Notes under the pieces: model-generated
What the model was told of the DNA's origin: nothing
Database searches by the model: none
The model's input: only the letters and a program-made list of their open reading frames with translations
Source: Roseinatronobacter ekhonensis
GTDB lineage: Bacteria; Pseudomonadota; Alphaproteobacteria; Rhodobacterales; Rhodobacteraceae
Direction of reading: 5' to 3'
Assembly (NCBI RefSeq): GCF_900499075.1
Contig: NZ_UIHC01000002.1
Coordinates: forward strand, 62,001 to 126,000
DNA length: 64,000 nucleotides
Translations under genes and position numbers: made by a program
Part shown: positions 47,097 through 54,476 of the stretch, piece after piece
Layout of the letters: each line of letters begins with the position of its first letter
Numbering within the stretch: the stretch's first letter is position 1

Positions 47097-47795
47097 TCAG
47101 GCTGCGTCCAGTTGGCGCGACAGGATGGTGTTGAACTCGTCCGCGAAGGCTTCGTAGCCCGACAGGATCTCGTCGCTGTCATCGCTCAGCTTGTTGTAAA
47201 AGATCGTGGCGGGAATGGCGGCCAGCAGGCCCAGACCCGTCGCCAGAAGCGCCTCTGCAATACCCGGTGCGACGACCGCAAGGTTCGTGGATTGCGCAAG
47301 GGCAATTTCCTCGAACGCGTATTTGATACCCCAGACCGTGCCGAACAACCCGATGAACGGGCTGGCCGACCCGACAGAGGCCAGAAAGGTCAACCCGCGT
47401 GTGAGGTCTCGCCCTTCGCGCGCGATGGCCACATCCATGGACCTGTCAATCCGCGCGACGGCACCGGGGATCAGCCCGCCATCCGCGCGGTGCGACCGCC
47501 GCCATTCGGCCATTCCGGCCGAAAACACGCGTTCGGGCGGGCTGGCGGGATTGGGACCGATCTGGTCGAACAACTGGTCCAACGGCTCGCCCGACCAGAA
47601 GGCCGCGTCGAACGACTCTGCCTCGGCCCGCGCACGGCGGTAGCGGATGTGTTTTTGAATGATGATCGCCCATGACCAGAAAGAGGCGACAATCAACGAG
47701 ATCATCACCAGCTTCACGGTCAGCGTGGCGCGGGCGAACAGCGCAATCAACGAGAAGTCGATCTCTTGCGCAGCGGTCAGTGTGGTCGGGTCCAT
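47097..47795 (-). CDS. tolQ: Tol-Pal system protein TolQ
   Basis: A 232-residue ExbB/MotA-type channel subunit of the Tol motor. It has three spans: the first at about 24-45 (LVMISLIVASFWSWAIIIQ) and a conserved pair (LTFLASVGSASPFIGLFGTVWGI and APGIAEALLATGLGLLAAIPATIFY). The ATG at 47795 fits the family start; the longer frame to 47855 has no similarity. It is the first motor gene after ybgC. Confidence 0.96.
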   Translation of the reverse strand: MDPTTLTAAQEIDFSLIALFARATLTVKLVMISLIVASFWSWAIIIQKHIRYRRARAEAESFDAAFWSGEPLDQLFDQIGPNPASPPERVFSAGMAEWRRSHRADGGLIPGAVARIDRSMDVAIAREGRDLTRGLTFLASVGSASPFIGLFGTVWGIKYAFEEIALAQSTNLAVVAPGIAEALLATGLGLLAAIPATIFYNKLSDDSDEILSGYEAFADEFNTILSRQLDAA

Positions 47796-47895
47796 GAGTC
47801 TGCTCGGGTTTGGGGGCCGCATCTGACGGCGGCTTTGATCCAGACCATACAGCAAGACAAGCGCGACACCAACACGATGGCGTTATACCCTTGGT

Positions 47896-48309
47896 TTATT
47901 CCGCCTCTTGCGGCGGATTTTTACCGATTTCCGCAACCAGCCGTTCCGGTAGGGGAATGGGACGTCCCGCATCACTGATGCATACCAGCGTTACCTCGGC
48001 CTCGAATAGCAGCTTTGCGCCCCTCAGCACCGCCTGATGCAGGATCAGACGCGCGCCGGAATGGCTCAGATACCGGGTGCGCACCTCTAGCAGGTCGTCA
48101 TAAACGGCAGGCGCGCGGTAGTCTGCAACCACGCGGCGCACGGCGAAAACACCGCCGCCAGTCGCTTTCATCTGCGCTTGATCAACGCCCAGCCCCCGCA
48201 CCCATTCCGACCGGCCACGTTCGATGAACTTCAGGTAATTCGCGTAATAGACGATCCCGGCCATGTCGGTATCTTCGTAATAAACGCGAACGGGGTGGGA
48301 ATGGGTCAT
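47896..48309 (-). CDS. ybgC: Tol-Pal-associated acyl-CoA thioesterase
   Basis: A hot-dog-fold thioesterase of 137 residues that heads the tol-pal operon. The catalytic motif YYEDTDMAGIVYYANYLKFIERGRSEW matches YbgC, with D14 or nearby as the active-site Asp. The ATG at 48309 fits; the upstream open frame is unlike the family. The gap to tolQ is 100 bases. Its physiological acyl-CoA is not certain. Confidence 0.95.
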   Translation of the reverse strand: MTHSHPVRVYYEDTDMAGIVYYANYLKFIERGRSEWVRGLGVDQAQMKATGGGVFAVRRVVADYRAPAVYDDLLEVRTRYLSHSGARLILHQAVLRGAKLLFEAEVTLVCISDAGRPIPLPERLVAEIGKNPPQEAE

Positions 48310-48429
48310 GGCTTGCCTGTGGCCTTGGTTCGACTGTGGCCTATCGCCAAGACCGTCACACGACAAGGGGTTGTGGGTCCACAGGTGCTGCATAGGTGAA
48401 GCTCTGACACAACCACACGGAGGCATATC

Positions 48430-49107
48430 ATGTCAGATCGCAAGACCCTGTTCATCACCGGCGCATCCAGCGGGATCGGGGCGGCCACGGCGCGCGCGGC
48501 CGTCGCTGCCGGATGGAATGTCAGCCTGTTCGCACGCAGCGCCGACAAGCTCAAAGCCTTGCAATCAGAGCTGGGCGACGCGGCGCTGACGATCAGCGGC
48601 GACGCAACGCATCTGCTGGCGCAGGAAGACGCCATTTCCCGCACGATAGAGCATTTCGGTAGGCTGGATGCGGCTTTTGCCAATGCTGGTACCGGGCTCG
48701 ACACCCCCGGCACCGAAGCGGGCGATCCGGAAGAATGGCGCGCGATGATCGACCTGAACATCATGGGCCTGCTCTACACCACGCGCGCGGCCCTGCCAGA
48801 ATTACGCAAGACCAAGGGGCATCTTGTGTTGACGGGGTCCATGGCGGGTAAAGTGCATTTGCCCGGCTCTATCTACGGGGCAAGCAAATGGTTCGTGCAG
48901 GGCTATGCGGGCAACATGGCGCAAGAAATGCGCGACTGGGGCGGGCGCTGCACGCTGATCGCACCCGGCATGATCGACACACCGTTTTTCGAAGAGCCCA
49001 AGCCCGACAAGCTGAAACCCGAGGACATTGCAGAGGCCGTCCTGTTCGCGCTAACCCAGCCAGAGCGCGCAAGCGTGCTGGAACTGGCCGTCATGCCGCG
49101 CAACTGA
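48430..49107 (+). CDS. Short-chain dehydrogenase/reductase (SDR)
   Basis: A 225-residue classical SDR oxidoreductase. The cofactor loop is ITGASSGIGAAT at about residues 9-20. Catalytic residues are the Ser of LTGSMAGK and Tyr/Lys in YGASKWFV. DAAFANAGTG carries the structural NAG motif. Substrate and cofactor preference cannot be read. It is divergent from ybgC and convergent with the unknown gene after it, four bases apart. Confidence 0.94.
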   Translation: MSDRKTLFITGASSGIGAATARAAVAAGWNVSLFARSADKLKALQSELGDAALTISGDATHLLAQEDAISRTIEHFGRLDAAFANAGTGLDTPGTEAGDPEEWRAMIDLNIMGLLYTTRAALPELRKTKGHLVLTGSMAGKVHLPGSIYGASKWFVQGYAGNMAQEMRDWGGRCTLIAPGMIDTPFFEEPKPDKLKPEDIAEAVLFALTQPERASVLELAVMPRN

Positions 49108-49110
49108 GGG

Positions 49111-49734
49111 CTACTGCACATCCCCCATCCGCGCCGCCAGCCGCAGCGCGTGGGTGGGGTCGGTGGCGACCGCAGGAAGCACCGGGTCATACGCCGCGCG
49201 GATCAGCGCGCCGATCTCTGGCCGCAGGATGGTCTGTTCGCCCGCCACCGCCAAGGCCGAGCGGTCGGTAAAGGCCGTTTCAGACCACAGCAGGATCACC
49301 TGCACCGCCTGCGACAGCGCCAAGGTCTCTGCATCAACCTCTGCCAGCGCATCATCCATCCGCACGAACACAAAGGCTGCGCGAATGGCGTTCGCCTCGT
49401 CAAACCGGAACACGCGGTATTGATTGGCCCTCGCCGCTTGCAAGCGCGCGACCAATGGTCCCAGCCCCTCGACCAGACGGTCAAGGTTGGGCACCTCCAG
49501 CAACTCCGCCCAGTCGCGAAAGAAGAACACCATCAGGTTCGCGCCCAGTTCGGGGTCGGTTTCTGCCATCTTGTGGTTGGCGAGTGTGACGACCGCCTCT
49601 ATCGCGCCTTTGACCGTTTGCAGCGTGGCGTCTTCCACGCCGAACACCACCGGCACGATGGGCCGCCCCCAACGCGCGCACAGGAACTGGCCGTCGGCAC
49701 GGGTGAACAAACCGGTGATTTCTGCTGCATCCAT
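49111..49734 (-). CDS. Conserved hypothetical protein
   Basis: A 207-residue protein without signal peptide or membrane span. I do not recognise the family. Visible features are a WGRPIVPVVFGVEDATLQTVKGAIE segment near the N-terminus, VFFFRDWAELLEVPNLDRLVEGLG, FRFDEANAIRAAFVFVRMDDALAEVD, and a C-terminal helix. It is probably a cytoplasmic enzyme-like or binding fold. The start is the ATG at 49734, where AAAGGA is correctly spaced; an ATG two codons upstream has the purine run too close. The much longer frame to 50685 is the antisense of the Sel1 gene. Confidence 0.8.
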   Translation of the reverse strand: MDAAEITGLFTRADGQFLCARWGRPIVPVVFGVEDATLQTVKGAIEAVVTLANHKMAETDPELGANLMVFFFRDWAELLEVPNLDRLVEGLGPLVARLQAARANQYRVFRFDEANAIRAAFVFVRMDDALAEVDAETLALSQAVQVILLWSETAFTDRSALAVAGEQTILRPEIGALIRAAYDPVLPAVATDPTHALRLAARMGDVQ

Positions 49735-49851
49735 GGGCATTCCTTTCGGCGCTTGGCATAAGCGCCACAACCCCCGCGCGCAACCCGTCACAAAGGCGTG
49801 ACACTGGCGTGCCCGCGCCCTATAGCGTGAACCGACTCGGGAAGGGCGGAA

Positions 49852-50706
49852 ATGCGCTGGGCATGGATCATTGCACTGGTTGGTCTGGTGGGCGCTCCGG
49901 CGCAGGCGCAGTTGCGCGCCGCGGACGGGCTGGCGGCGCTGCGCGAGGGTGATGCCGTGACCGCGCGTGCCATCTGGCAGCACTTGGCCGAACGCGGCGA
50001 TGTGCTGGCGCAATACAACCTTGGTGTGCTGGCGCTGCGTGACGGGACGGATGCGCTGCGCTGGTTCACGCTTGCGGCCGAAGCGGGGCACCTGCCGGCG
50101 CAAACGGCGCTTGCGGGCCTGTTGGCCGATGCCGGGGATTGGGACGGGGCCGCGCGCTGGTATGCCGCAGCCGCCGGGCAGGGTGATGCGGGGTCCGCGC
50201 ACAGCCTTGGCCTGTTGCACGATCGCGGGCTGTTGGGCGACGCGGCGCGCGGGCAGGCTGCGCGATGGTTCCGGCAAGCCGCGGATGCAGGGCACATCGA
50301 CGCACAATTCGCCTTGGGCGCGGTGCTGGCAGAGGCGGATGATCCTGCCGCGACCGAGTGGTTCGCCCGCGCCGCCGAGGCTGGTCATACCGAAGCACAG
50401 TTCAACCTTGGCCGCGCGCTGTTCGAGACTGACCCCGAAGCGGCGCGGATGTGGTATCGCCGCGCGGGCTTGGCGGGGTTCGGCGCGGCCAGCCATAACC
50501 TTGCGCTGATGCATGCGCGCGGGCAGGGCGGGCGCGAGAGTTTTCAAGCCGCATTGACTTGGGCGCTGGTCGCTCAGGAACAGGGCTTTGTGCAGGCGGC
50601 CACGCTGTCGGGGGCCTTGCTGGATGTCATGACCGCACAGGCCGAACAAGCCGCGCGCACGGCAGCGGCGGCCTGTCTGACCCAAAGTGATGATTGCCCG
50701 GAATAA
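49852..50706 (+). CDS. Exported Sel1-like repeat protein
   Basis: A 284-residue protein. A signal peptide (WAWIIALVGLVGAPAQA) is followed by five or six Sel1-like repeats of about 36 residues, for example AQYNLGVLALRDGTDALRWF, AGHIDAQFALGAVLAEADDP and AGHTEAQFNLGRALFETDPE. Such repeats form a TPR-like solenoid for protein contacts, so it is probably a periplasmic adaptor. The function is unknown. Confidence 0.9.
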   Translation: MRWAWIIALVGLVGAPAQAQLRAADGLAALREGDAVTARAIWQHLAERGDVLAQYNLGVLALRDGTDALRWFTLAAEAGHLPAQTALAGLLADAGDWDGAARWYAAAAGQGDAGSAHSLGLLHDRGLLGDAARGQAARWFRQAADAGHIDAQFALGAVLAEADDPAATEWFARAAEAGHTEAQFNLGRALFETDPEAARMWYRRAGLAGFGAASHNLALMHARGQGGRESFQAALTWALVAQEQGFVQAATLSGALLDVMTAQAEQAARTAAAACLTQSDDCPE

Positions 50707-50767
50707 CGCTCCTCAGGCAAACAGCTTTATGAGCGGCAAAAGACTGCGGTTGGCTTTTTCGATGGCG

Positions 50768-50782
50768 TTAAACGTACGTTAA
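50768..50782 (+). promoter_or_regulatory. Perfect CtrA-type box (TTAA-N7-TTAA)
   Basis: TTAA at 50768-50771 and TTAA at 50779-50782 are separated by seven bases, matching the consensus binding site of the alphaproteobacterial regulator CtrA. It lies 23 bases before the small lipoprotein gene. The match is by sequence only. Confidence 0.5.
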
Positions 50783-50805
50783 CCATTCCGTGGCTTCATG
50801 CATCC

Positions 50806-51099
50806 ATGCGTGTTGCCCTTGTCCTTTTTCTGATGCTGGCCGCTTGTGACAGCCCCTCCCCCCAGCTTGGGCGGGCAGAGCCGACGAAGCTGACGCGTGG
50901 TGGCTACGAAATTACCGTCTGGCGGGCGGATGACCGGGTTGAGGCTATTCGGCACGGCTTTGCGCGCCGCGCAGACAAACCGCATCTGCGCGCGACACTG
51001 ATGCGCGCCATGCGTGACGCGACCGGCTGCGATCTGCGCGAAAACAGTGTCGAAGGCGATATCGGGGTGCTTAGCGCCCGCTTGTCCTGCCCGGACTAA
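50806..51099 (+). CDS. Small putative lipoprotein
   Basis: A 97-residue protein with a short signal sequence and lipobox LAAC (Cys 14 lipidated). The mature part (GGYEITVWRADDRVEAIRHGF, TLMRAMRDATGCDLRENSVEGD) has two further cysteines. I do not recognise the family. Position +2 after the lipid Cys is Asp, which in enterobacteria would favour inner-membrane retention; that rule may not hold here. A perfect CtrA-like box sits just upstream. Confidence 0.75.
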   Translation: MRVALVLFLMLAACDSPSPQLGRAEPTKLTRGGYEITVWRADDRVEAIRHGFARRADKPHLRATLMRAMRDATGCDLRENSVEGDIGVLSARLSCPD

Positions 51100-51219
51100 G
51101 GCACCGACCATCGCCGGCACGTCACACCAGGTCAGAGTCCCGTTTGCGCCAGATCAAGGCGACTCGTCGCGCAACCGCCTAAGATTATCGCAAGTTCCAC
51201 AACCTTCAGGAGTTTGCAT

Positions 51220-51411
51220 ATGTTCCGTCTGTTCTCGCTTATCTTCAGCATTGCCGGTGCGACCTGTGCCGGGATCGGCGTGGTCATCGCGCTGGTGATC
51301 GGCCAAGACACGTTGCAGCCGATCCTCGCTTGGGCCGCAGCCGGTAGCGTGGTCGGGCTTATCGCAAGCTGGGTCGTCGCCAAGATGATCTTGGCCAACG
51401 AAGCGGCGTGA
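51220..51411 (+). CDS. Small two-span membrane protein
   Basis: A 63-residue protein, almost all membrane: LFSLIFSIAGATCAGIGVVIALVIG and LAWAAAGSVVGLIASWVVAKMIL. AGGAG at 51208-51212 supports the ATG at 51220; a TTG two codons earlier is less likely. Proteins of this type in Rhodobacterales are sometimes labelled CTP synthetase in databases, which the sequence does not support. The function is unknown. Confidence 0.75.
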   Translation: MFRLFSLIFSIAGATCAGIGVVIALVIGQDTLQPILAWAAAGSVVGLIASWVVAKMILANEAA

Positions 51412-51415
51412 TGCC

Positions 51416-52183
51416 TTAGTCAAACCACGCCCGCGCCGTGTGTTCGAACGCGCGCGGGGCCTCTGCGTGCAGCCAATGACCCGCATCCGGGATCTTGGCA
51501 AAGCGCGCATTGGGAAACAGAGCCTTGATGGCGGGGCGGTGTTCCGGCTGGACATAGTCGGAATTTGCGCCGCTCAGGAACAACGCAGAGGCGTCGAACC
51601 TGCCCTGTACGTCGTCGGGCCAGCCGGTGATCTTATCCATGTCGCGGTCCAGAACGGGCAGGTTCAGCCGCCAGCGTGGTGGCTCAGCGCGCAGGTCCAG
51701 CGATTGCAGCAGGAAGGCGCGCACACCGTTATCAGAAACGGTCTCACCCAGCGCGGCATCCGCCTCTGCACGGGTGGACACGCGCGACAGATCCATGCCC
51801 TGCATGGCGGCGACAAAGTGGCGTTGCGTATGTTCGTAAGCCACTGGCGCAATATCGGCGACCAGCAAGCGGTTCACCAATTCTGGCCGCGTCAGCGCCA
51901 GCACCATTGCCGCCTTGCCACCCATGGAATGCCCCAGCACATCCATCGGCGCGCCCTGTTCGGCAATCAACTCTGCCAGATCGGCCGCCATCGCGGGGTA
52001 ATCTTGGGCGTCGTCCCAAGGGCTTTCCCCGTGGTTGCGCAGATCGACAGCAATAATGTGGCGATCATCTGCCAGCCGCTTGGCAATCGCACCCCAATTG
52101 CGCGCCGACCCGAACAGGCCGTGCACCACCAACAGGGGCGGTGTCGCCCCTGCTGTGCCGTAAGAGACTTGCGCAAGCCGCAT
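51416..52183 (-). CDS. Alpha/beta-hydrolase (YbfF-like esterase)
   Basis: A 255-residue alpha/beta-hydrolase. HGLFGSARNWG forms the oxyanion region near residue 21. GHSMGGKAAM carries the nucleophile Ser (about 96), an acid lies in the SGANSDYV region, and DAGHWLHAEAP holds the catalytic His. The pattern resembles YbfF-type esterases. The start ATG at 52183 overlaps the glyA stop by one base, so the two are coupled. The substrate is unknown. Confidence 0.92.
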   Translation of the reverse strand: MRLAQVSYGTAGATPPLLVVHGLFGSARNWGAIAKRLADDRHIIAVDLRNHGESPWDDAQDYPAMAADLAELIAEQGAPMDVLGHSMGGKAAMVLALTRPELVNRLLVADIAPVAYEHTQRHFVAAMQGMDLSRVSTRAEADAALGETVSDNGVRAFLLQSLDLRAEPPRWRLNLPVLDRDMDKITGWPDDVQGRFDASALFLSGANSDYVQPEHRPAIKALFPNARFAKIPDAGHWLHAEAPRAFEHTARAWFD

Positions 52184-53478
52184 TAAAGCTGCGGATAGAT
52201 CGGGAACCGGGCGCAAAGGTCGGCCACTTCGGCCTTCACCCGCGTCTCGACCTCTGCATTGCCATCCTCACCATTGGCGGCCAACCCATCTACCACCGCG
52301 ACAATCCAGTCGGCGATCTGGCGGAATTCCGCCTCGCCAAATCCGCGGGTGGTGCCTGCGGGCGTGCCAAGCCGGATGCCGCTTGTCACCATCGGGCTTT
52401 CGGTGTCGAACGGAATACCGTTTTTGTTGCAGGTGATATGCGCACGGCCCAATGCCTTTTCGGTCGCATTGCCCTTCACGCCCTTGGGTCGCAGGTCCAC
52501 CAGCAGCAAATGCGTATCGGTCCCGCCAGTTACGGTGGCCAAACCGCCCTGTTCCAGTTGCGCGGCCATAGCCTGCGCATTGGCGATAACCTGTTTTTGG
52601 TAATCGCGAAAACCGGGGCGCAGCGCCTCGCCAAAGGCGACGGCCTTGGCCGCGATCACATGCATCAGCGGGCCGCCCTGAATGCCGGGGAAGATCGCGC
52701 TGTTGAATTTCTTAGCCAGCGCCGCGTCATTGGTCAGGATCATGCCGCCGCGCGGGCCGCGCAGGGTTTTATGCGTGGTGGTGGTGGCGACATGCGCATG
52801 CGGGAAGGGGCTGGGGTACAGGCCCGCCGCCACCAGACCCGCGAAATGCGCCATATCCACCAACAGGTAGGCCCCCACGCTGTCTGCGATCTCGCGCATA
52901 CGTGCAAAATCGATGATGCGCGGAATGGCCGACCCGCCCGCGATCAGCATTTTGGGCTGGTGTTCGGTCGCCAACGCCTGAATCTGATCATAGTCGATGG
53001 CGTAATCGCCTTCGCGCACACCGTATTGCACCGCGTTGAACCATTTGCCCGACTGATTGGGCTTGGCGCCATGGGTCAGGTGGCCGCCTGCGTCCAGGCT
53101 CATGCCCAGAATGGTGTCGCCCGGTTTCAGCAGCGCCGTGAACACGCCTTGGTTGGCCTGGCTGCCGGAATTGGGCTGTACATTGGCGAAGTCGCACTCA
53201 AACAGCTTGCACGCCCGTTCAATGGCCATGTTCTCGGCAACGTCCACATACTGGCAACCGCCGTAGTAGCGGCGCCCTGGATAGCCCTCGGCGTATTTGT
53301 TGGTCAACACAGACCCTTGCGCCTGCATGACAGCTGCGGACACAATGTTCTCCGACGCGATCAATTCGATTTCGTCGCGCTGGCGTCCCAATTCCTGCTG
53401 CATGGCCGCAAACAATTCGGCGTCTCGGCTCTCCAGCGTTTCGGTGAAAAAACCTGTATCGCGGGGTGTGATGTCCAT
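52183..53478 (-). CDS. glyA: Serine hydroxymethyltransferase
   Basis: PLP enzyme converting serine and tetrahydrofolate to glycine and methylene-THF, 431 residues. The PLP lysine lies in [16 protein letters not shown]. Other hallmarks are [29 protein letters not shown] and [12 protein letters not shown]. The ATG at 53478 is preceded by GGAGG. The 200-base gap upstream to nadK holds divergent promoters and shows no riboswitch that I recognise. Confidence 0.98.
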   Translation of the reverse strand: MDITPRDTGFFTETLESRDAELFAAMQQELGRQRDEIELIASENIVSAAVMQAQGSVLTNKYAEGYPGRRYYGGCQYVDVAENMAIERACKLFECDFANVQPNSGSQANQGVFTALLKPGDTILGMSLDAGGHLTHGAKPNQSGKWFNAVQYGVREGDYAIDYDQIQALATEHQPKMLIAGGSAIPRIIDFARMREIADSVGAYLLVDMAHFAGLVAAGLYPSPFPHAHVATTTTHKTLRGPRGGMILTNDAALAKKFNSAIFPGIQGGPLMHVIAAKAVAFGEALRPGFRDYQKQVIANAQAMAAQLEQGGLATVTGGTDTHLLLVDLRPKGVKGNATEKALGRAHITCNKNGIPFDTESPMVTSGIRLGTPAGTTRGFGEAEFRQIADWIVAVVDGLAANGEDGNAEVETRVKAEVADLCARFPIYPQL

Positions 53479-53679
53479 GGCGGCCTCCGGCAATGGGTGA
53501 AATTACTGCTCATCTAGAGCATGAAACCGCGTTGTGGAAGGCTTGTTTGCGCCACATTTCGCCAAAACCGCGACGCCGGAGCATCCGCGCGACATGACCT
53601 GCGCTGTCAGCAAGTGCTTGCCAAACGCGCATGTTACAGGCCACAACACCGCCATCGCGCATGTGCAGGAGCGCCATCC

Positions 53680-54441
53680 ATGACCCGCAAGATCGCATTC
53701 GTCGCCAGTTCGGTCGCTGCGCCGCAAGCCGCATTGGCCGAATTGACCGCCAGATACGAGGCCGTCACCATAGACGAGGCGGATGTGATCGTGGCGCTTG
53801 GCGGCGATGGATTCATGTTGCAGACCCTTCACGCCACGCAGCATATCGACCTGCCAGTCTACGGAATGAACCGGGGCACGGTCGGTTTTCTGATGAACGC
53901 CTATTCGCCAGATGGCCTTTACGAGCGGCTTGCGGCAGCGGAAATGGCGCCGCTCAACCCGCTGGACATGCGCGCGGAACGGGTCGATGGCTCTGTGTCG
54001 CACGCGCTTGCGATCAACGAGGTGTCGCTGTTGCGCCAAGGCGCGCAAGCCGCCAAGCTGCGCATCTTGGTGGATGGGCGCGAACGGTTGGCCGAGTTGA
54101 TCTGTGATGGCGCGATGCTCAGCACGCCTGCGGGCTCGACAGCGTATAACTACTCCGCTCATGGGCCGATTCTGCCGGTCGGGTCGGATGTTTTGGCCTT
54201 GACCCCGGTCGCGGCATTCCGCCCACGGCGCTGGCGGGGCGCTTTGCTGCCGACATCCTCGAAGGTCCGGTTCGAGGTGGTGGAACCCGATAAACGCCCT
54301 GTCATGGCCGATGCCGACAGCCGCTCGGTGCGCGGTATCGTCGCGGTCGATATCGTGTCGCGGGCCGACATCGTTCACAAATTGCTGTTCGATCCGGGCC
54401 ATGGGTTGGAAGAACGCTTGATCCGCGAACAATTCGTCTGA
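53680..54441 (+). CDS. nadK: NAD kinase
   Basis: Phosphorylates NAD to NADP, 253 residues. The GGDG motif is in ADVIVALGGDGFMLQTLH (about 43-49). NEVSLLR and the conserved CDGAMLSTPAGSTAYNYSAHGPI follow. AGGAG at 53667-53671 supports the ATG at 53680. It converges with the 717-residue gene of the flagellar block. Confidence 0.97.
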   Translation: MTRKIAFVASSVAAPQAALAELTARYEAVTIDEADVIVALGGDGFMLQTLHATQHIDLPVYGMNRGTVGFLMNAYSPDGLYERLAAAEMAPLNPLDMRAERVDGSVSHALAINEVSLLRQGAQAAKLRILVDGRERLAELICDGAMLSTPAGSTAYNYSAHGPILPVGSDVLALTPVAAFRPRRWRGALLPTSSKVRFEVVEPDKRPVMADADSRSVRGIVAVDIVSRADIVHKLLFDPGHGLEERLIREQFV

Positions 54442-54476
54442 CTTTGCGCGCGCTGTCGTGTCCGGTGCCAAGTCCA

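Noticed and set aside
49735-50685. N-terminal extension of the 49111-49734 gene (open to 50685)
   Set aside because: The extension is fully antisense to the Sel1-repeat gene, and its sequence is Arg/Pro-rich shadow-like.
53479-53679. A possible riboswitch upstream of glyA or nadK
   Set aside because: I see no glycine, THF or SAM riboswitch landmarks in these 200 bases.
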